From assembly GCA_945957075.1 (NCBI GenBank), contig CAMFJP010000079.1:1-6302 (forward strand): a DNA stretch of 6,302 nt, read 5' to 3'. How positions within the stretch are numbered: the first letter of the stretch is position 1; each line of letters starts with the position of its first letter. This DNA is from an uncultured Chlamydiae bacterium (lineage in GTDB: Bacteria > Chlamydiota > Chlamydiia > Chlamydiales > Rhabdochlamydiaceae). The notes beneath the pieces were generated by a model. The model saw only the letters and a list, made by a program, of their open reading frames with translations, ran no database searches and was not told the DNA's origin. The position numbers and the translations under genes were made by a program. Positions 1 to 6,298 of this stretch are shown one piece after another.

Positions 1-14
1 GGTAACGCTTGTGA

Positions 15-95
15 TTTTTGAGCAGCTTTAAACCCAAATTTCGAGGTAATATGGAAGCATATTGCCGAGAAATTTGTTTTTAAAGCTGCCAAAAA
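15..95. repeat. Long nested imperfect hairpin / palindromic element upstream of miaB
   Basis: This stretch folds back on itself almost completely. The outer arm TTTTTG (15-20) pairs with CAAAAA (90-95). After a bulged A at 21, GCAGCTTTAAA (22-32) pairs perfectly with TTTAAAGCTGC (79-89). A 2x2 mismatch follows, then CAAATTTC (35-42) pairs with GAAATTTG (69-76). Next comes a GA/GA mismatch (43-44 with 67-68), which could form tandem G-A pairs in RNA. Finally GGTAATATG (45-53) pairs with CATATTGCC (58-66), with one G-U, around a GAAG loop (54-57). This totals about 34 pairs, far more than expected by chance. No T-tract follows it on the plus strand, so it is not a classic terminator, and it lacks the SRP RNA loop motifs. 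It may be a structured leader of miaB, a small RNA, or a copy of a palindromic repeat. The class is unknown. Confidence 0.7.
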
Positions 96-123
96 GCGCG
101 GCGCTAGCAAACAAAGCGAGTGA
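22..123 (+). other. Possible coding tail (34 codons) of an upstream gene, no start codon seen
   Basis: In this frame the translation begins AALNPNFEVIWKHIAEKF and continues with a Lys/Arg-rich tail ending GASKQSE before TGA at 121-123. It has the look of a protein C-terminus, and it would end 21 bases before miaB, a normal operon spacing. However, an in-frame TGA at 19-21 closes it on the left and there is no ATG, GTG or TTG inside, so as it stands it cannot be a gene. A frameshifted or decayed end of an upstream gene would explain it; the neighbouring frame (2-31) reads VTLVIFEQL before its own stop. Most of it coincides with the hairpin at 15-95, which may be the real reason for the sequence. 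I do not recognise the protein. Confidence 0.2.
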
Positions 124-144
124 TGCAAAAGGTCTACTAATAAA

Positions 145-1473
145 ATGAGTGTAATTATGGATAAACCACGTACTTTTTTTATGCGCACCTACGGCTGCCA
201 AATGAACGAACTCGATTCCGAAATGATGGTAGGACAACTGGAAAAAAGGGGGCTAAAACGGGTAGAGGAAGAGGAAGATGCCGATCTTTTGCTCTTTAAT
301 ACCTGCTCTATTCGCGATCTTGCAGAAAGAAAGGTGATGGGAAAACTTGGTCTAATCGGCAGAAGTCCACGTAAACGACAAATTATTGGCGTTACAGGAT
401 GCATGGCCATGGCAAAAAAAGAATCTCTATTTCGAAAGTTGCCCCATGTCGATTTTGTCATTGGAACAAATAATATTAATGACCTTTCCCATGTTCTTGA
501 TGAGGTTTTAGAAACGCGAAAACAGGTCATTCGTGTCGATGACAGATTCGAAGAAAATTTAGACTACCTTGGAGCCAAACGCGACGATCCTGTAAAAGCC
601 TATGTCTCTATTATTCGAGGATGCGACAAATACTGCACCTACTGCGTTGTTCCCTATACACGGGGTCAAGAGGTCTCAAGGCCACAAGAGAGCATTGAAG
701 AGGAATGCAGGTTGCTTGTTGAAAAAGGGTATAAAGAAATTACTCTACTTGGGCAAAACGTCAATAGTTATGGAAAAGATCATACGGAATGGAACTGTCT
801 TTTTCACGATCTACTCTATAGACTCGATAAAATTCCAGGACTTGAAAGAATTCGTTTTATGACAAGTCACCCAGTCGATATCACAGTAGAACTTATGCAA
901 GCAATACGCGATCTTCCCTCTGTGTGTGAATTTGTGCACTTCCCTTTGCAAGCTGGATCTGCGCGCATCTTAAAAAAAATGCATAGAATGTATACGCCAG
1001 AGATCTATCTTGAAAAAGTGGCTCTACTGCGCTCTCTTGTCCCGAGCGTAGCACTAGGAACCGATATTATTGTCGGCTTTCCGACAGAAACTGAAGAAGA
1101 ATTTGCTGAAACCTACCGTCTATTTGAAGAGATTGGATACGCCACAGCCTTCCTTTTTGCTTACAGCGCCCGCAAAGGAACACCGGCATTCAGGTGGCAA
1201 GATGATATCCCAGAGACAATCAAACAAGAGCGTCTACACAAACTGCTCGATCTACACACCCGCATTACCGATGAGCAAAGAGCGTCTCTTATCGGCAAAA
1301 CAGTAGAGGTTCTTGTTGAAAGGCGTAATAAAGACGAAAAACTTCTTAAAGGGCGCACCCGCTGCTGGAGAAATGTAGTTTTTCCAGGTAGCGACAATCT
1401 TGTAGGCTCGTTGCAACGTGTGCACATACAAGGGTTTAGCCATCAAAGTTTAATAGGAACACTAGCAATCTAG
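145..1473 (+). CDS. miaB: tRNA (N6-isopentenyladenosine(37)-C2)-methylthiotransferase MiaB
   Basis: This cytoplasmic radical-SAM enzyme adds a methylthio group to isopentenyl-A37 of tRNAs reading UNN codons, giving ms2i6A. The 442-residue product has full family length. The N-terminal MTTase domain carries the three cysteines for the auxiliary Fe-S cluster: C18 (YGCQMN), C54 (NTCSIR) and C86 (TGCMA). The radical-SAM core follows with the CxxxCxxC motif C160, C164, C167 in RGCDKYCTYCVVPYTRG, then LLGQNVNSYG. The TRAM RNA-binding domain occupies about 383-442. The NTCSIR and GQNVN motifs fit MiaB rather than RimO or MtaB. The ATG at 145 is preceded by AAAAGG (127-132) at a long 12-base spacing; the in-frame ATG at 157 is a weaker alternative. 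The gene ends with TAG, and the peptidase gene begins 10 bases later, so the two are probably co-transcribed. All cluster ligands are present and nothing is truncated. Confidence 0.96.
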   Translation: MSVIMDKPRTFFMRTYGCQMNELDSEMMVGQLEKRGLKRVEEEEDADLLLFNTCSIRDLAERKVMGKLGLIGRSPRKRQIIGVTGCMAMAKKESLFRKLPHVDFVIGTNNINDLSHVLDEVLETRKQVIRVDDRFEENLDYLGAKRDDPVKAYVSIIRGCDKYCTYCVVPYTRGQEVSRPQESIEEECRLLVEKGYKEITLLGQNVNSYGKDHTEWNCLFHDLLYRLDKIPGLERIRFMTSHPVDITVELMQAIRDLPSVCEFVHFPLQAGSARILKKMHRMYTPEIYLEKVALLRSLVPSVALGTDIIVGFPTETEEEFAETYRLFEEIGYATAFLFAYSARKGTPAFRWQDDIPETIKQERLHKLLDLHTRITDEQRASLIGKTVEVLVERRNKDEKLLKGRTRCWRNVVFPGSDNLVGSLQRVHIQGFSHQSLIGTLAI

Positions 1474-1476
1474 AGG
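1471..1476 (+). promoter_or_regulatory. Ribosome binding site of the M15 peptidase, overlapping the miaB stop
   Basis: TAGAGG includes the miaB stop codon TAG and ends 7 bases before the ATG at 1484. The AGAGG core fits the 16S anti-Shine-Dalgarno sequence. Placing the signal on the preceding stop codon suggests translational coupling of the two genes and supports the chosen start. Confidence 0.6.
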
Positions 1477-1483
1477 TATACTC

Positions 1484-2110
1484 ATGTTGATTGCATCTCT
1501 ATTAGCTGCAACATTATTTACAGCTACAACCCCCCTACCCAAAGAAATTCAAGAAAAAATTGCGGGCCACTCGTGGAAAGAAGATGCCCCCGTTGCCTTG
1601 GATGATCTTGCCTATCTACGCATTTCCTACTGGAACATGGAAAATGAAGAATCTCTTGGCGAAATGATTGTACATAAAACAATTGCAGACAAAGTCCTTG
1701 GTGCTTTTCAAGAACTGTTTGAAGCAAGGTTCCCCATTGAACGGATGGAGCTTGTCGAGGCCTACGACACAAACGACGATCTTTCCATGGAAGCTAATAA
1801 CTCCTCTGCCTTCTGTTTTCGTCCTAACGTCACATATCCCCATCTTATCTCCTTACACGGCTATGGGCTTGCCATTGACATCAATCCAAGAATAAACCCT
1901 TATCACAACTGGGAAAAAAAGATCGTGGCCCCAAGTAGCAGCGTGGAGTTCTTAGACCGTACACGCAGCGATGTTCCCGGTATGATCCAGCAAGACGACG
2001 TATGCTATCGAGCCTTCACGAGCAGAGGTTTTGAGTGGGGCGGCGATTGGACGGAACGCCGTGTCGACTACCAACACTTTCAAATACAACTTGATGCCAT
2101 TAAGCAATAG
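1484..2110 (+). CDS. M15-family zinc D-Ala-D-Ala / L,D-carboxypeptidase-like protein, probably exported
   Basis: This is a predicted peptidoglycan peptidase of 208 residues in the VanY / phage-endolysin M15 group. The zinc-site signature SxHxxGxAxD is complete at S123-L-H125-G-Y-G128-L-A130-I-D132, with H125 and D132 as metal ligands. It is followed by INPRINPY, typical of the M15C-like branch. The second half has RGFEWGGDW (180-188) and DYQHF (194-198), giving H197 as third zinc ligand and D194 as likely catalytic acid. The N-terminus (MLIASLLAATLFTATT) is a short hydrophobic stretch that could be a signal peptide but lacks the usual positive charge, so export is inferred. C111 and C173 could form a disulfide outside the cytoplasm. 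The gene sits 10 bases after miaB. Chlamydial peptidoglycan is scant and division-associated, so a role in trimming or remodelling it is plausible. The substrate (D,D or L,D bond) cannot be decided from sequence. Confidence 0.88.
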   Translation: MLIASLLAATLFTATTPLPKEIQEKIAGHSWKEDAPVALDDLAYLRISYWNMENEESLGEMIVHKTIADKVLGAFQELFEARFPIERMELVEAYDTNDDLSMEANNSSAFCFRPNVTYPHLISLHGYGLAIDINPRINPYHNWEKKIVAPSSSVEFLDRTRSDVPGMIQQDDVCYRAFTSRGFEWGGDWTERRVDYQHFQIQLDAIKQ

Positions 2111-2122
2111 ACGAAAAATATC

Positions 2123-2148
2123 CAAGCCCCTTGTTATCAAGGGGCTTG
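2123..2148. terminator. Intrinsic terminator between convergent genes
   Basis: CAAGCCCCTTG (2123-2133) and CAAGGGGCTTG (2138-2148) form a perfect 11-bp stem with a TTAT loop. On the minus strand the stem is followed by GATATTTTT, a usable U-tract, so it should end the dnaG / membrane-protein transcript. On the plus strand the 3' side is A-rich with no U-run, so termination of the miaB-peptidase transcript would be less efficient, although the strong stem may still act in both directions. Confidence 0.85.
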
Positions 2149-2168
2149 AAAATAAGTGAACACTGTAT

Positions 2169-2723
2169 TCATGCCACTTTGGCAATAGCCAAGCCTGCAA
2201 AAAACCAGCCCACGAGATAATCTGCAATACCAACGACTGTATAGCCACTAGATGCTGCCATCCAGTTCCACATGGGTAGATAAGCAAGAATCCCAGCAAA
2301 AAGGCCAAGCACGGCAACTAAACGTACTTTTTTCCAATATTTAAGACCTTTAGTATGCACAAGGATCCATGTTGCAAATAGAGCAGCTAAAGCCTGTATA
2401 AACAAAGAGCGCACGATCTCCTTTACCATATGGGGGGAGCTAATGCCGCTTAAACGCACTGTCGCAAAAACAAAAGGCCCCTTATGTACGCTCTCTTTTT
2501 CAGAAGCGCTCAGCGGACGATCTTCTTTATTGCAATGATCGCACGGCATAATATATACACCATCTTCCATTGCATTTTTTGCAATGACCTTGCCGACTTC
2601 TACTGGATCCTTGAATGTATTAAATGTCATATTGTGCCAAGGCAAAACAACCCAAGAAAAAAAGCCCCAGACAAACAAAATAATCCCTCCAAGAACACAC
2701 CCTTTCACAAGCGACTTACCCAT
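2169..2723 (-). CDS. Conserved-looking four-helix inner-membrane protein with periplasmic CxxC, unknown function
   Basis: I do not recognise a named family for this 184-residue protein. It has four hydrophobic helices: about residues 8-28, 103-122, 133-152 and 161-182. Lysines at 3 and 7 put the N-terminus in the cytoplasm, so the soluble loop at about 29-100 should face the periplasm. That loop starts with VLPWHNMTF right after helix 1, has NAMEDGVYIMP, and carries a CxxC pair, C61-D-H-C64, flanked by H63 and H80. The pair could bind a metal or form a disulfide. A reading frame extends upstream to a TTG at 2738, but I choose the ATG at 2723 because a perfect GGAGG lies 6 bases before it. The gene follows dnaG by 28 bases on the same strand and ends at the convergent terminator, so it is probably the last gene of that transcript. 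No functional link to priming is evident. Confidence 0.85.
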   Translation of the reverse strand: MGKSLVKGCVLGGIILFVWGFFSWVVLPWHNMTFNTFKDPVEVGKVIAKNAMEDGVYIMPCDHCNKEDRPLSASEKESVHKGPFVFATVRLSGISSPHMVKEIVRSLFIQALAALFATWILVHTKGLKYWKKVRLVAVLGLFAGILAYLPMWNWMAASSGYTVVGIADYLVGWFFAGLAIAKVA

Positions 2724-2729
2724 AATCAA

Positions 2730-2734
2730 CCTCC
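2730..2734 (-). promoter_or_regulatory. Ribosome binding site fixing the membrane-protein start
   Basis: On the minus strand GGAGG lies 6 bases before the ATG at 2723-2721. It falls inside the longer reading frame that starts with TTG at 2738, so it argues for the shorter 184-residue protein. It is the strongest Shine-Dalgarno sequence in the window. Confidence 0.8.
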
Positions 2735-2751
2735 ACAATGGTTAAAATATA

Positions 2752-4506
2752 TCATACACGTTGTACCTGAGGTGGCTGTTTTTTCAAAAGATCAAATTCT
2801 TTAACAAGCTGCAACGTCTCTTCTTCGGAAGTACTATTTTTTTGCATACGTTCTATGAGCTCAGCCCTTGTTTTCATCCATTCTCTTTCCAAAATTTTAT
2901 AAATTGCATGCACGGTTCCCTCATAAGCCTTTTCCACATTGATTTTTTTACTTAAAATTTCGGCCAAAAATAGAGCACTATCTAGGTCCTCTGCGTGTGT
3001 AGACAAAGAAAGTAAATCTTGTGTGCCCTGACTTGAAAAGTAGAGATCGAACAGATATTTTGCAGGTTCAAGCAATAAAAAATCTTTGGTTATATTTAAC
3101 TGTATCATAGCAGCAATGAGCACATCATGCGCGCTTGCCATAAACAGCCACCGCAAAAGATCTGCCTCTATAATCCGATCTGGATCTATTTCTGTGCTGC
3201 CAGCTGTTTGCGTTTTACGAACAGGAGCTGGCATGGTAGCTAGAAGTCCAACGCCCACAACCTCCTGAGGCACACATGCAATCTCTGCCAGTTTACGTAA
3301 GCTTTCGTGAACCATAACAGCAAGATCCCAACTGCGAATCTGCATGGCAATTTTCGTTACAAGTTCACTTTTTTGTGAGGGCGATGTAAGGTCAATGCCT
3401 GCGCTGAGGTGTTGAAACAAAAAGGTTAAATAATCTCTGCCTTCTTCAATGCGCTTTGTAAATCGTTGTGGCCCCTCTTCACGCAATACTTGATCTGGAT
3501 CTTTACCAGGGGGCATGTCTAAAACGGTAACTTCAATCCCCTGCTTTTGAAATAAATGTCCGATTTTGACAGCAGCCTCCTTGCCTGCAAGGTCCCCATC
3601 TAGGGCCAGGTAGGCTCGATTCACTCCCAGCTGGATCAACTGCTGCACGTGATGTGCTCCAAAAGCGGTTCCTTGTCCTGCAACAGTCCAATTAAAGCCC
3701 TGATGAATAAGTCGAAGCGCATCAAGCTGCCCTTCTACAATAAGGACGCGGCGTCCTTTAGCAATTTCTTGTCTACAGTAGCTTAGTCCATATAAAACAT
3801 GGGCTTTTTTAAAGAGGGGTGTCTCTGGAGTATTGATGTATTTACCCCCATACGTCTCTTCTTTAAACTTGCGCGCAGAAAAGCCGATGACAGCTCCATA
3901 TCCATCCCGAATGGGGAAGGTAATTCTATCCTGAAAAAAATCTCTTTTTTCTGTAATCAACCCCGATTCCATCATTACCTCATGGGTAATGCCGCGCTCT
4001 TTAAGCACATTTCTTAAAATAAAGGGAACTTGTGGTGCGTATCCAATTTGAAATGTAGAAATAAAATCTAAAGTAATCCCTCGACCGTACAGATACTGCA
4101 AAGCCTCTTTACCTTGTTCTGTATGGATAAGCGAAAAATGATAGAACTGACAAGCAAGCTCCAATGCCTCTTTAAGCCGGGATTTTGCAGCGGTCTTTTT
4201 ATACCCCTCCCCTATCTGTTTTTCTAAAAGAACTCCATAGCGATCTGCGAGATATTCAAGGGCATCTACAAAATTCATTTTGAGATAGCCCATAAGAAAA
4301 GCAATAGCATCGCCATGCGCACCACACCCGTAGCAGTGGTAGTGCGTGTCGCCTCTTTGGATTGTAAATGAGGGCGTTTTTTCATCATGAAAAGGACAAC
4401 AGGCTTTCAGCGCAGAACCTGCCCTCTGCAAGGGAATATGAACGGAAACGACATCAACAAGGTCAATGCGTTGTTTTAAAAGATCGATGCTTTCCTTGGC
4501 AAACAT
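2752..4506 (-). CDS. dnaG: DNA primase DnaG
   Basis: This enzyme makes the RNA primers for lagging-strand and origin synthesis, working with the replicative helicase at the fork. The 584-residue product has normal length. The N-terminal CHC2 zinc domain has C37, H40, C58 and C61 (CPFHDEKTPSF ... HCYGCGAHGDA). The RNA-polymerase core includes QDRITFPIRD (192-201) and GKYINTPETPLF (221-232). The TOPRIM metal site is E258 (VEGQLDA) with D303 and D305 (LDGDLAGKEAA), followed by PPGKDPDQVL (332-341). The C-terminal helical region from about 440 is the likely DnaB-binding domain and diverges most. The usual EGYMD motif is EGQLD here, which I recall as a chlamydial variant, and the acidic catalytic residue is kept. 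The ATG at 4506 has no clear Shine-Dalgarno; the protein starts MFAKESIDLLKQRIDLVDVV as primases do. It is divergent from the mutS unit and upstream of the membrane protein. Confidence 0.97.
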   Translation of the reverse strand: MFAKESIDLLKQRIDLVDVVSVHIPLQRAGSALKACCPFHDEKTPSFTIQRGDTHYHCYGCGAHGDAIAFLMGYLKMNFVDALEYLADRYGVLLEKQIGEGYKKTAAKSRLKEALELACQFYHFSLIHTEQGKEALQYLYGRGITLDFISTFQIGYAPQVPFILRNVLKERGITHEVMMESGLITEKRDFFQDRITFPIRDGYGAVIGFSARKFKEETYGGKYINTPETPLFKKAHVLYGLSYCRQEIAKGRRVLIVEGQLDALRLIHQGFNWTVAGQGTAFGAHHVQQLIQLGVNRAYLALDGDLAGKEAAVKIGHLFQKQGIEVTVLDMPPGKDPDQVLREEGPQRFTKRIEEGRDYLTFLFQHLSAGIDLTSPSQKSELVTKIAMQIRSWDLAVMVHESLRKLAEIACVPQEVVGVGLLATMPAPVRKTQTAGSTEIDPDRIIEADLLRWLFMASAHDVLIAAMIQLNITKDFLLLEPAKYLFDLYFSSQGTQDLLSLSTHAEDLDSALFLAEILSKKINVEKAYEGTVHAIYKILEREWMKTRAELIERMQKNSTSEEETLQLVKEFDLLKKQPPQVQRV

Positions 4507-4518
4507 GTTTCGTGTATG

Positions 4519-4547
4519 TTATCGTGAGTGTCTATAAACTATATAAT
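4519..4547 (+). promoter_or_regulatory. Candidate sigma-70-type promoter for the small ORF-mutS unit
   Basis: A perfect -10 hexamer TATAAT lies at 4542-4547. At 17 bases upstream the -35 position is TTATCG (4519-4524), a weak match (3 of 6). Initiation would fall near 4553-4555, inside the first possible ATG (4551) of the small ORF. If this promoter is used, translation would start at the ATG at 4575 or without a leader. Confidence 0.35.
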
Positions 4548-4557
4548 GTTATGTCAA
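4531..4557 (-). promoter_or_regulatory. Candidate promoter for dnaG, overlapping the opposing one
   Basis: On the minus strand there is a perfect -35 hexamer TTGACA (4557-4552), then 15 bases later TATAGA (4536-4531) as a possible -10 with a short spacer. TAGACA two bases further on would give the ideal 17-base spacing but a poorer match. The start point would lie roughly 20 bases before the dnaG ATG. The elements interleave with the TATAAT of the opposite strand. Confidence 0.35.
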
Positions 4558-4934
4558 TCCCTGCAAATAACAAAATGAAATCACAAGATCCACACCTAAG
4601 TCAACTAAGAGCGCAAATCAAAAAGGTGATGATCCCCCTGTTGATTAAGATTTTTGAAATTAAGTTAGCTGGCAAACAGGCTCAGTCTCTCCCTTCAAGA
4701 CTGCAAAAAAAAGAGAATACAAATATTGATGAGCTACGCGCAGAGCTACTTTCTTTAGGAGAGGACATTCATTTACTGCATCTTTGGTGTATTAGCTGTC
4801 AAAATCAAATTGAAAAAGCTCTTGGTGAACTCCAAACAACAGACCCCTCTTTAATCGAAAAAGCGCCCCGTCTGCAAGGTGAAACTTCTACAACTTCCCA
4901 TCTTTTACTAAAGAAATTTTTAGGTCAATCATGA
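4551..4934 (+). CDS. Small helical hypothetical protein translationally coupled to mutS
   Basis: This short, charged protein has 127 residues from the ATG at 4551, or 119 from the ATG at 4575. It has no signal peptide or membrane segment, and I know no function for it. It reads as mostly helical: KKVMIPLLIKIFEIKLAGKQ near the N-terminus, a basic linker, then DELRAELLSLGEDIHLLHLW and NQIEKALGEL in the middle, and an unstructured tail. A WCISC motif (a CxxC pair) sits mid-protein. Its TGA overlaps the mutS ATG (ATGA, 4931-4934), so the two are very probably translated in series. From memory, Chlamydia also has a small hypothetical gene between dnaG and mutS, which suggests a conserved lineage gene rather than a chance ORF. 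Neither start has a Shine-Dalgarno. I list 4551 because it is the longest form that does not enter dnaG, but the TATAAT just upstream favours 4575. Confidence 0.72.
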   Translation: MSIPANNKMKSQDPHLSQLRAQIKKVMIPLLIKIFEIKLAGKQAQSLPSRLQKKENTNIDELRAELLSLGEDIHLLHLWCISCQNQIEKALGELQTTDPSLIEKAPRLQGETSTTSHLLLKKFLGQS

Positions 4935-6298
4935 CGATGATGAATCAATGGCATACATGTAAACAAGAAGCTTGTGACGCCGTCGTGCTCTTTCGCCTCG
5001 GCGATTTTTACGAGGCCTTTCATGAAGATGCTTTACTTGTCTCCAAAGAAACCGGAGTTACCTTAACAAAGCGGCAAGAAGTGCCGATGAGCGGTGTCCC
5101 TGCCCACACAAGCGACATCTATATCGAAAAACTCATCAAACGCGGCTATAAGGTAGCGATTGTAGAACAGGTAGAAGATGCAAAGCAGGCAAAAGGTCTT
5201 GTTAAAAGAGAGATTGTGCGCATTGTAACCCCAGGCACTGTGATGCATGGGAGTCTATTATCTAGCAAAGAGCCTGCTTTTATTGCCTGTCTTATTGCAC
5301 ACGCTTCTTGTTATGCCCTGGCTTTTTTAGATGTGACAACAGGAGAATTAATTACAACTGAGTGCACAAGCTCAGATGATGTAACGGCAACTCTATCCAA
5401 ATTTGCCCCGAAAGAATTGCTAATTTCTAGTGAGCTATCTTGCGATAGAGCCTGGATAGAACATCTTTGTATAAGTACCAAAGAGGCCTCTTTTTTCGAT
5501 AAAAAGCAAGCGATAGACTTTGTAAATAGACACTTTTCTCAGCAAAATATCTGTGACCACACAGAAGGTGTTCTTATCGCCACAGGATCCCTTCTTCGTT
5601 ATATCAATCTATATTTAAAACTCTCTATTGAACATATAACTTCGTTGCATAGGCACAACCTACCTGGATTTATGATGCTTGGGAAAACGACGCAAAAACA
5701 CTTAGAGCTTGTAGAACCGATGCATGAAAAATCCCATACTCTTCTCCATGTTCTTGATAAAACAAAAACTCCTATGGGAGGAAGAAGGCTGCGCCACTTC
5801 ATACTACACCCTCTTTTATGCACTAAAATGATTTCTGAGCGTCAAGAGGTCATTGCTGCATTTTTGCAAGAAGAACATACAATGCGAGAGTGCGCTGAGC
5901 TATTAACCCCCATCTGCGATATCGAAAGACTAATTGTGCGTGCAGAATCTGGATCTATTTCCCCTAGAGATCTCGCTGCTTTGGCCAATTCTTTAAAGCC
6001 AGTTTCCCTTATTAAAAAACATATTCAACACTTCCCCGCAGATTTTATTCTTTTGTCTCTTGTTGATGTTAAAGAGGTTGTAGAGCAAATCTGCACAGCA
6101 CTTGTCGATTCTCCCCCAGCTAAGCTTCATGAAGCCCCCGTATTCCGCAAAGGATACAACCAAACACTAGATGATTTATACAATACGCTACACGACAATC
6201 AGGGTTGGCTTGCAGCATACCAAGAAAGACTACGCGTAGAACTAGATATTAAAACCTTAAAGGTAAGCTATACCCATGCCATTGGTCACTATATCTAG
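4931..6298 (+). CDS. mutS: DNA mismatch repair protein MutS, N-terminal 455 codons ended by a premature TAG
   Basis: MutS recognises mismatches and recruits MutL; the family is usually about 800-870 residues. The mismatch-binding domain has the Phe-x-Glu wedge F26-Y27-E28 (RLGDFYEAF), PMSGVPAH (52-59) and RIVTPGT (97-103). The connector domain includes CYALAFLDVTTGEL (127-140). The core has TPMGGRRLRHFILHPL from residue 280, and the lever leads to LKVSYTHAIGHYI at the very end. At the next codon, where relatives have Glu or Gln (YYIEVS / YYIQIS), there is TAG (6296-6298), followed by GTG, the expected Val. The rest of the clamp, the Walker ATPase and the helix-turn-helix would be lost, so this product could not perform repair. 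The upstream sequence shows no other decay. The ATG at 4931 overlaps the preceding stop, with AGG 7 bases upstream. A pseudogene through one nonsense change is most likely; a sequencing error is the main alternative. Confidence 0.93.
   Translation: MTMMNQWHTCKQEACDAVVLFRLGDFYEAFHEDALLVSKETGVTLTKRQEVPMSGVPAHTSDIYIEKLIKRGYKVAIVEQVEDAKQAKGLVKREIVRIVTPGTVMHGSLLSSKEPAFIACLIAHASCYALAFLDVTTGELITTECTSSDDVTATLSKFAPKELLISSELSCDRAWIEHLCISTKEASFFDKKQAIDFVNRHFSQQNICDHTEGVLIATGSLLRYINLYLKLSIEHITSLHRHNLPGFMMLGKTTQKHLELVEPMHEKSHTLLHVLDKTKTPMGGRRLRHFILHPLLCTKMISERQEVIAAFLQEEHTMRECAELLTPICDIERLIVRAESGSISPRDLAALANSLKPVSLIKKHIQHFPADFILLSLVDVKEVVEQICTALVDSPPAKLHEAPVFRKGYNQTLDDLYNTLHDNQGWLAAYQERLRVELDIKTLKVSYTHAIGHYI

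Noticed and set aside
15..95. Signal recognition particle RNA or a tRNA
   Set aside because: The hairpin lacks the conserved SRP GGAAG/AGCAGC asymmetric loops, and there is no cloverleaf or CCA-type end.
95..110. GC-rich palindromic run AGCGCGGCGCT / GCTAGC as a terminator
   Set aside because: The stem is only 4-5 pairs with a minimal loop, and no T-run follows.
28..237. Minus-strand ORF of 69 codons opposite the start of miaB
   Set aside because: About half of it is antisense to conserved miaB codons and the rest is the complement of the palindromic region. It has no ribosome binding site or recognisable features.
1952..2317. Minus-strand ORF of 121 codons across the convergent junction
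   Set aside because: It runs through the terminator hairpin and the antisense of the peptidase zinc-site half, in a frame other than the membrane protein. It is a shadow.
2724..2738. TTG start at 2738 for the membrane protein
   Set aside because: The perfect GGAGG lies inside this extension and 6 bases before the ATG at 2723, so the shorter form is better supported.
2484..2804. Plus-strand ORF of 106 codons opposite the membrane protein and dnaG end
   Set aside because: It is antisense to two supported genes, has composition typical of a shadow, and has no ribosome binding site.
4368..4550. Upstream extension of the small ORF to an ATG at 4368 (188 residues)
   Set aside because: It would overlap the first 139 bases of dnaG, which encode the conserved primase zinc domain, in antisense. 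The extension looks like shadow sequence, and ATGs after the dnaG start give a sensible protein.
6296..6298. Genetic-code change with TAG read as Gln or Glu
   Set aside because: miaB (TAG at 1471) and the M15 peptidase (TAG at 2108) both end naturally with TAG at family-typical lengths, so TAG is a working stop here.
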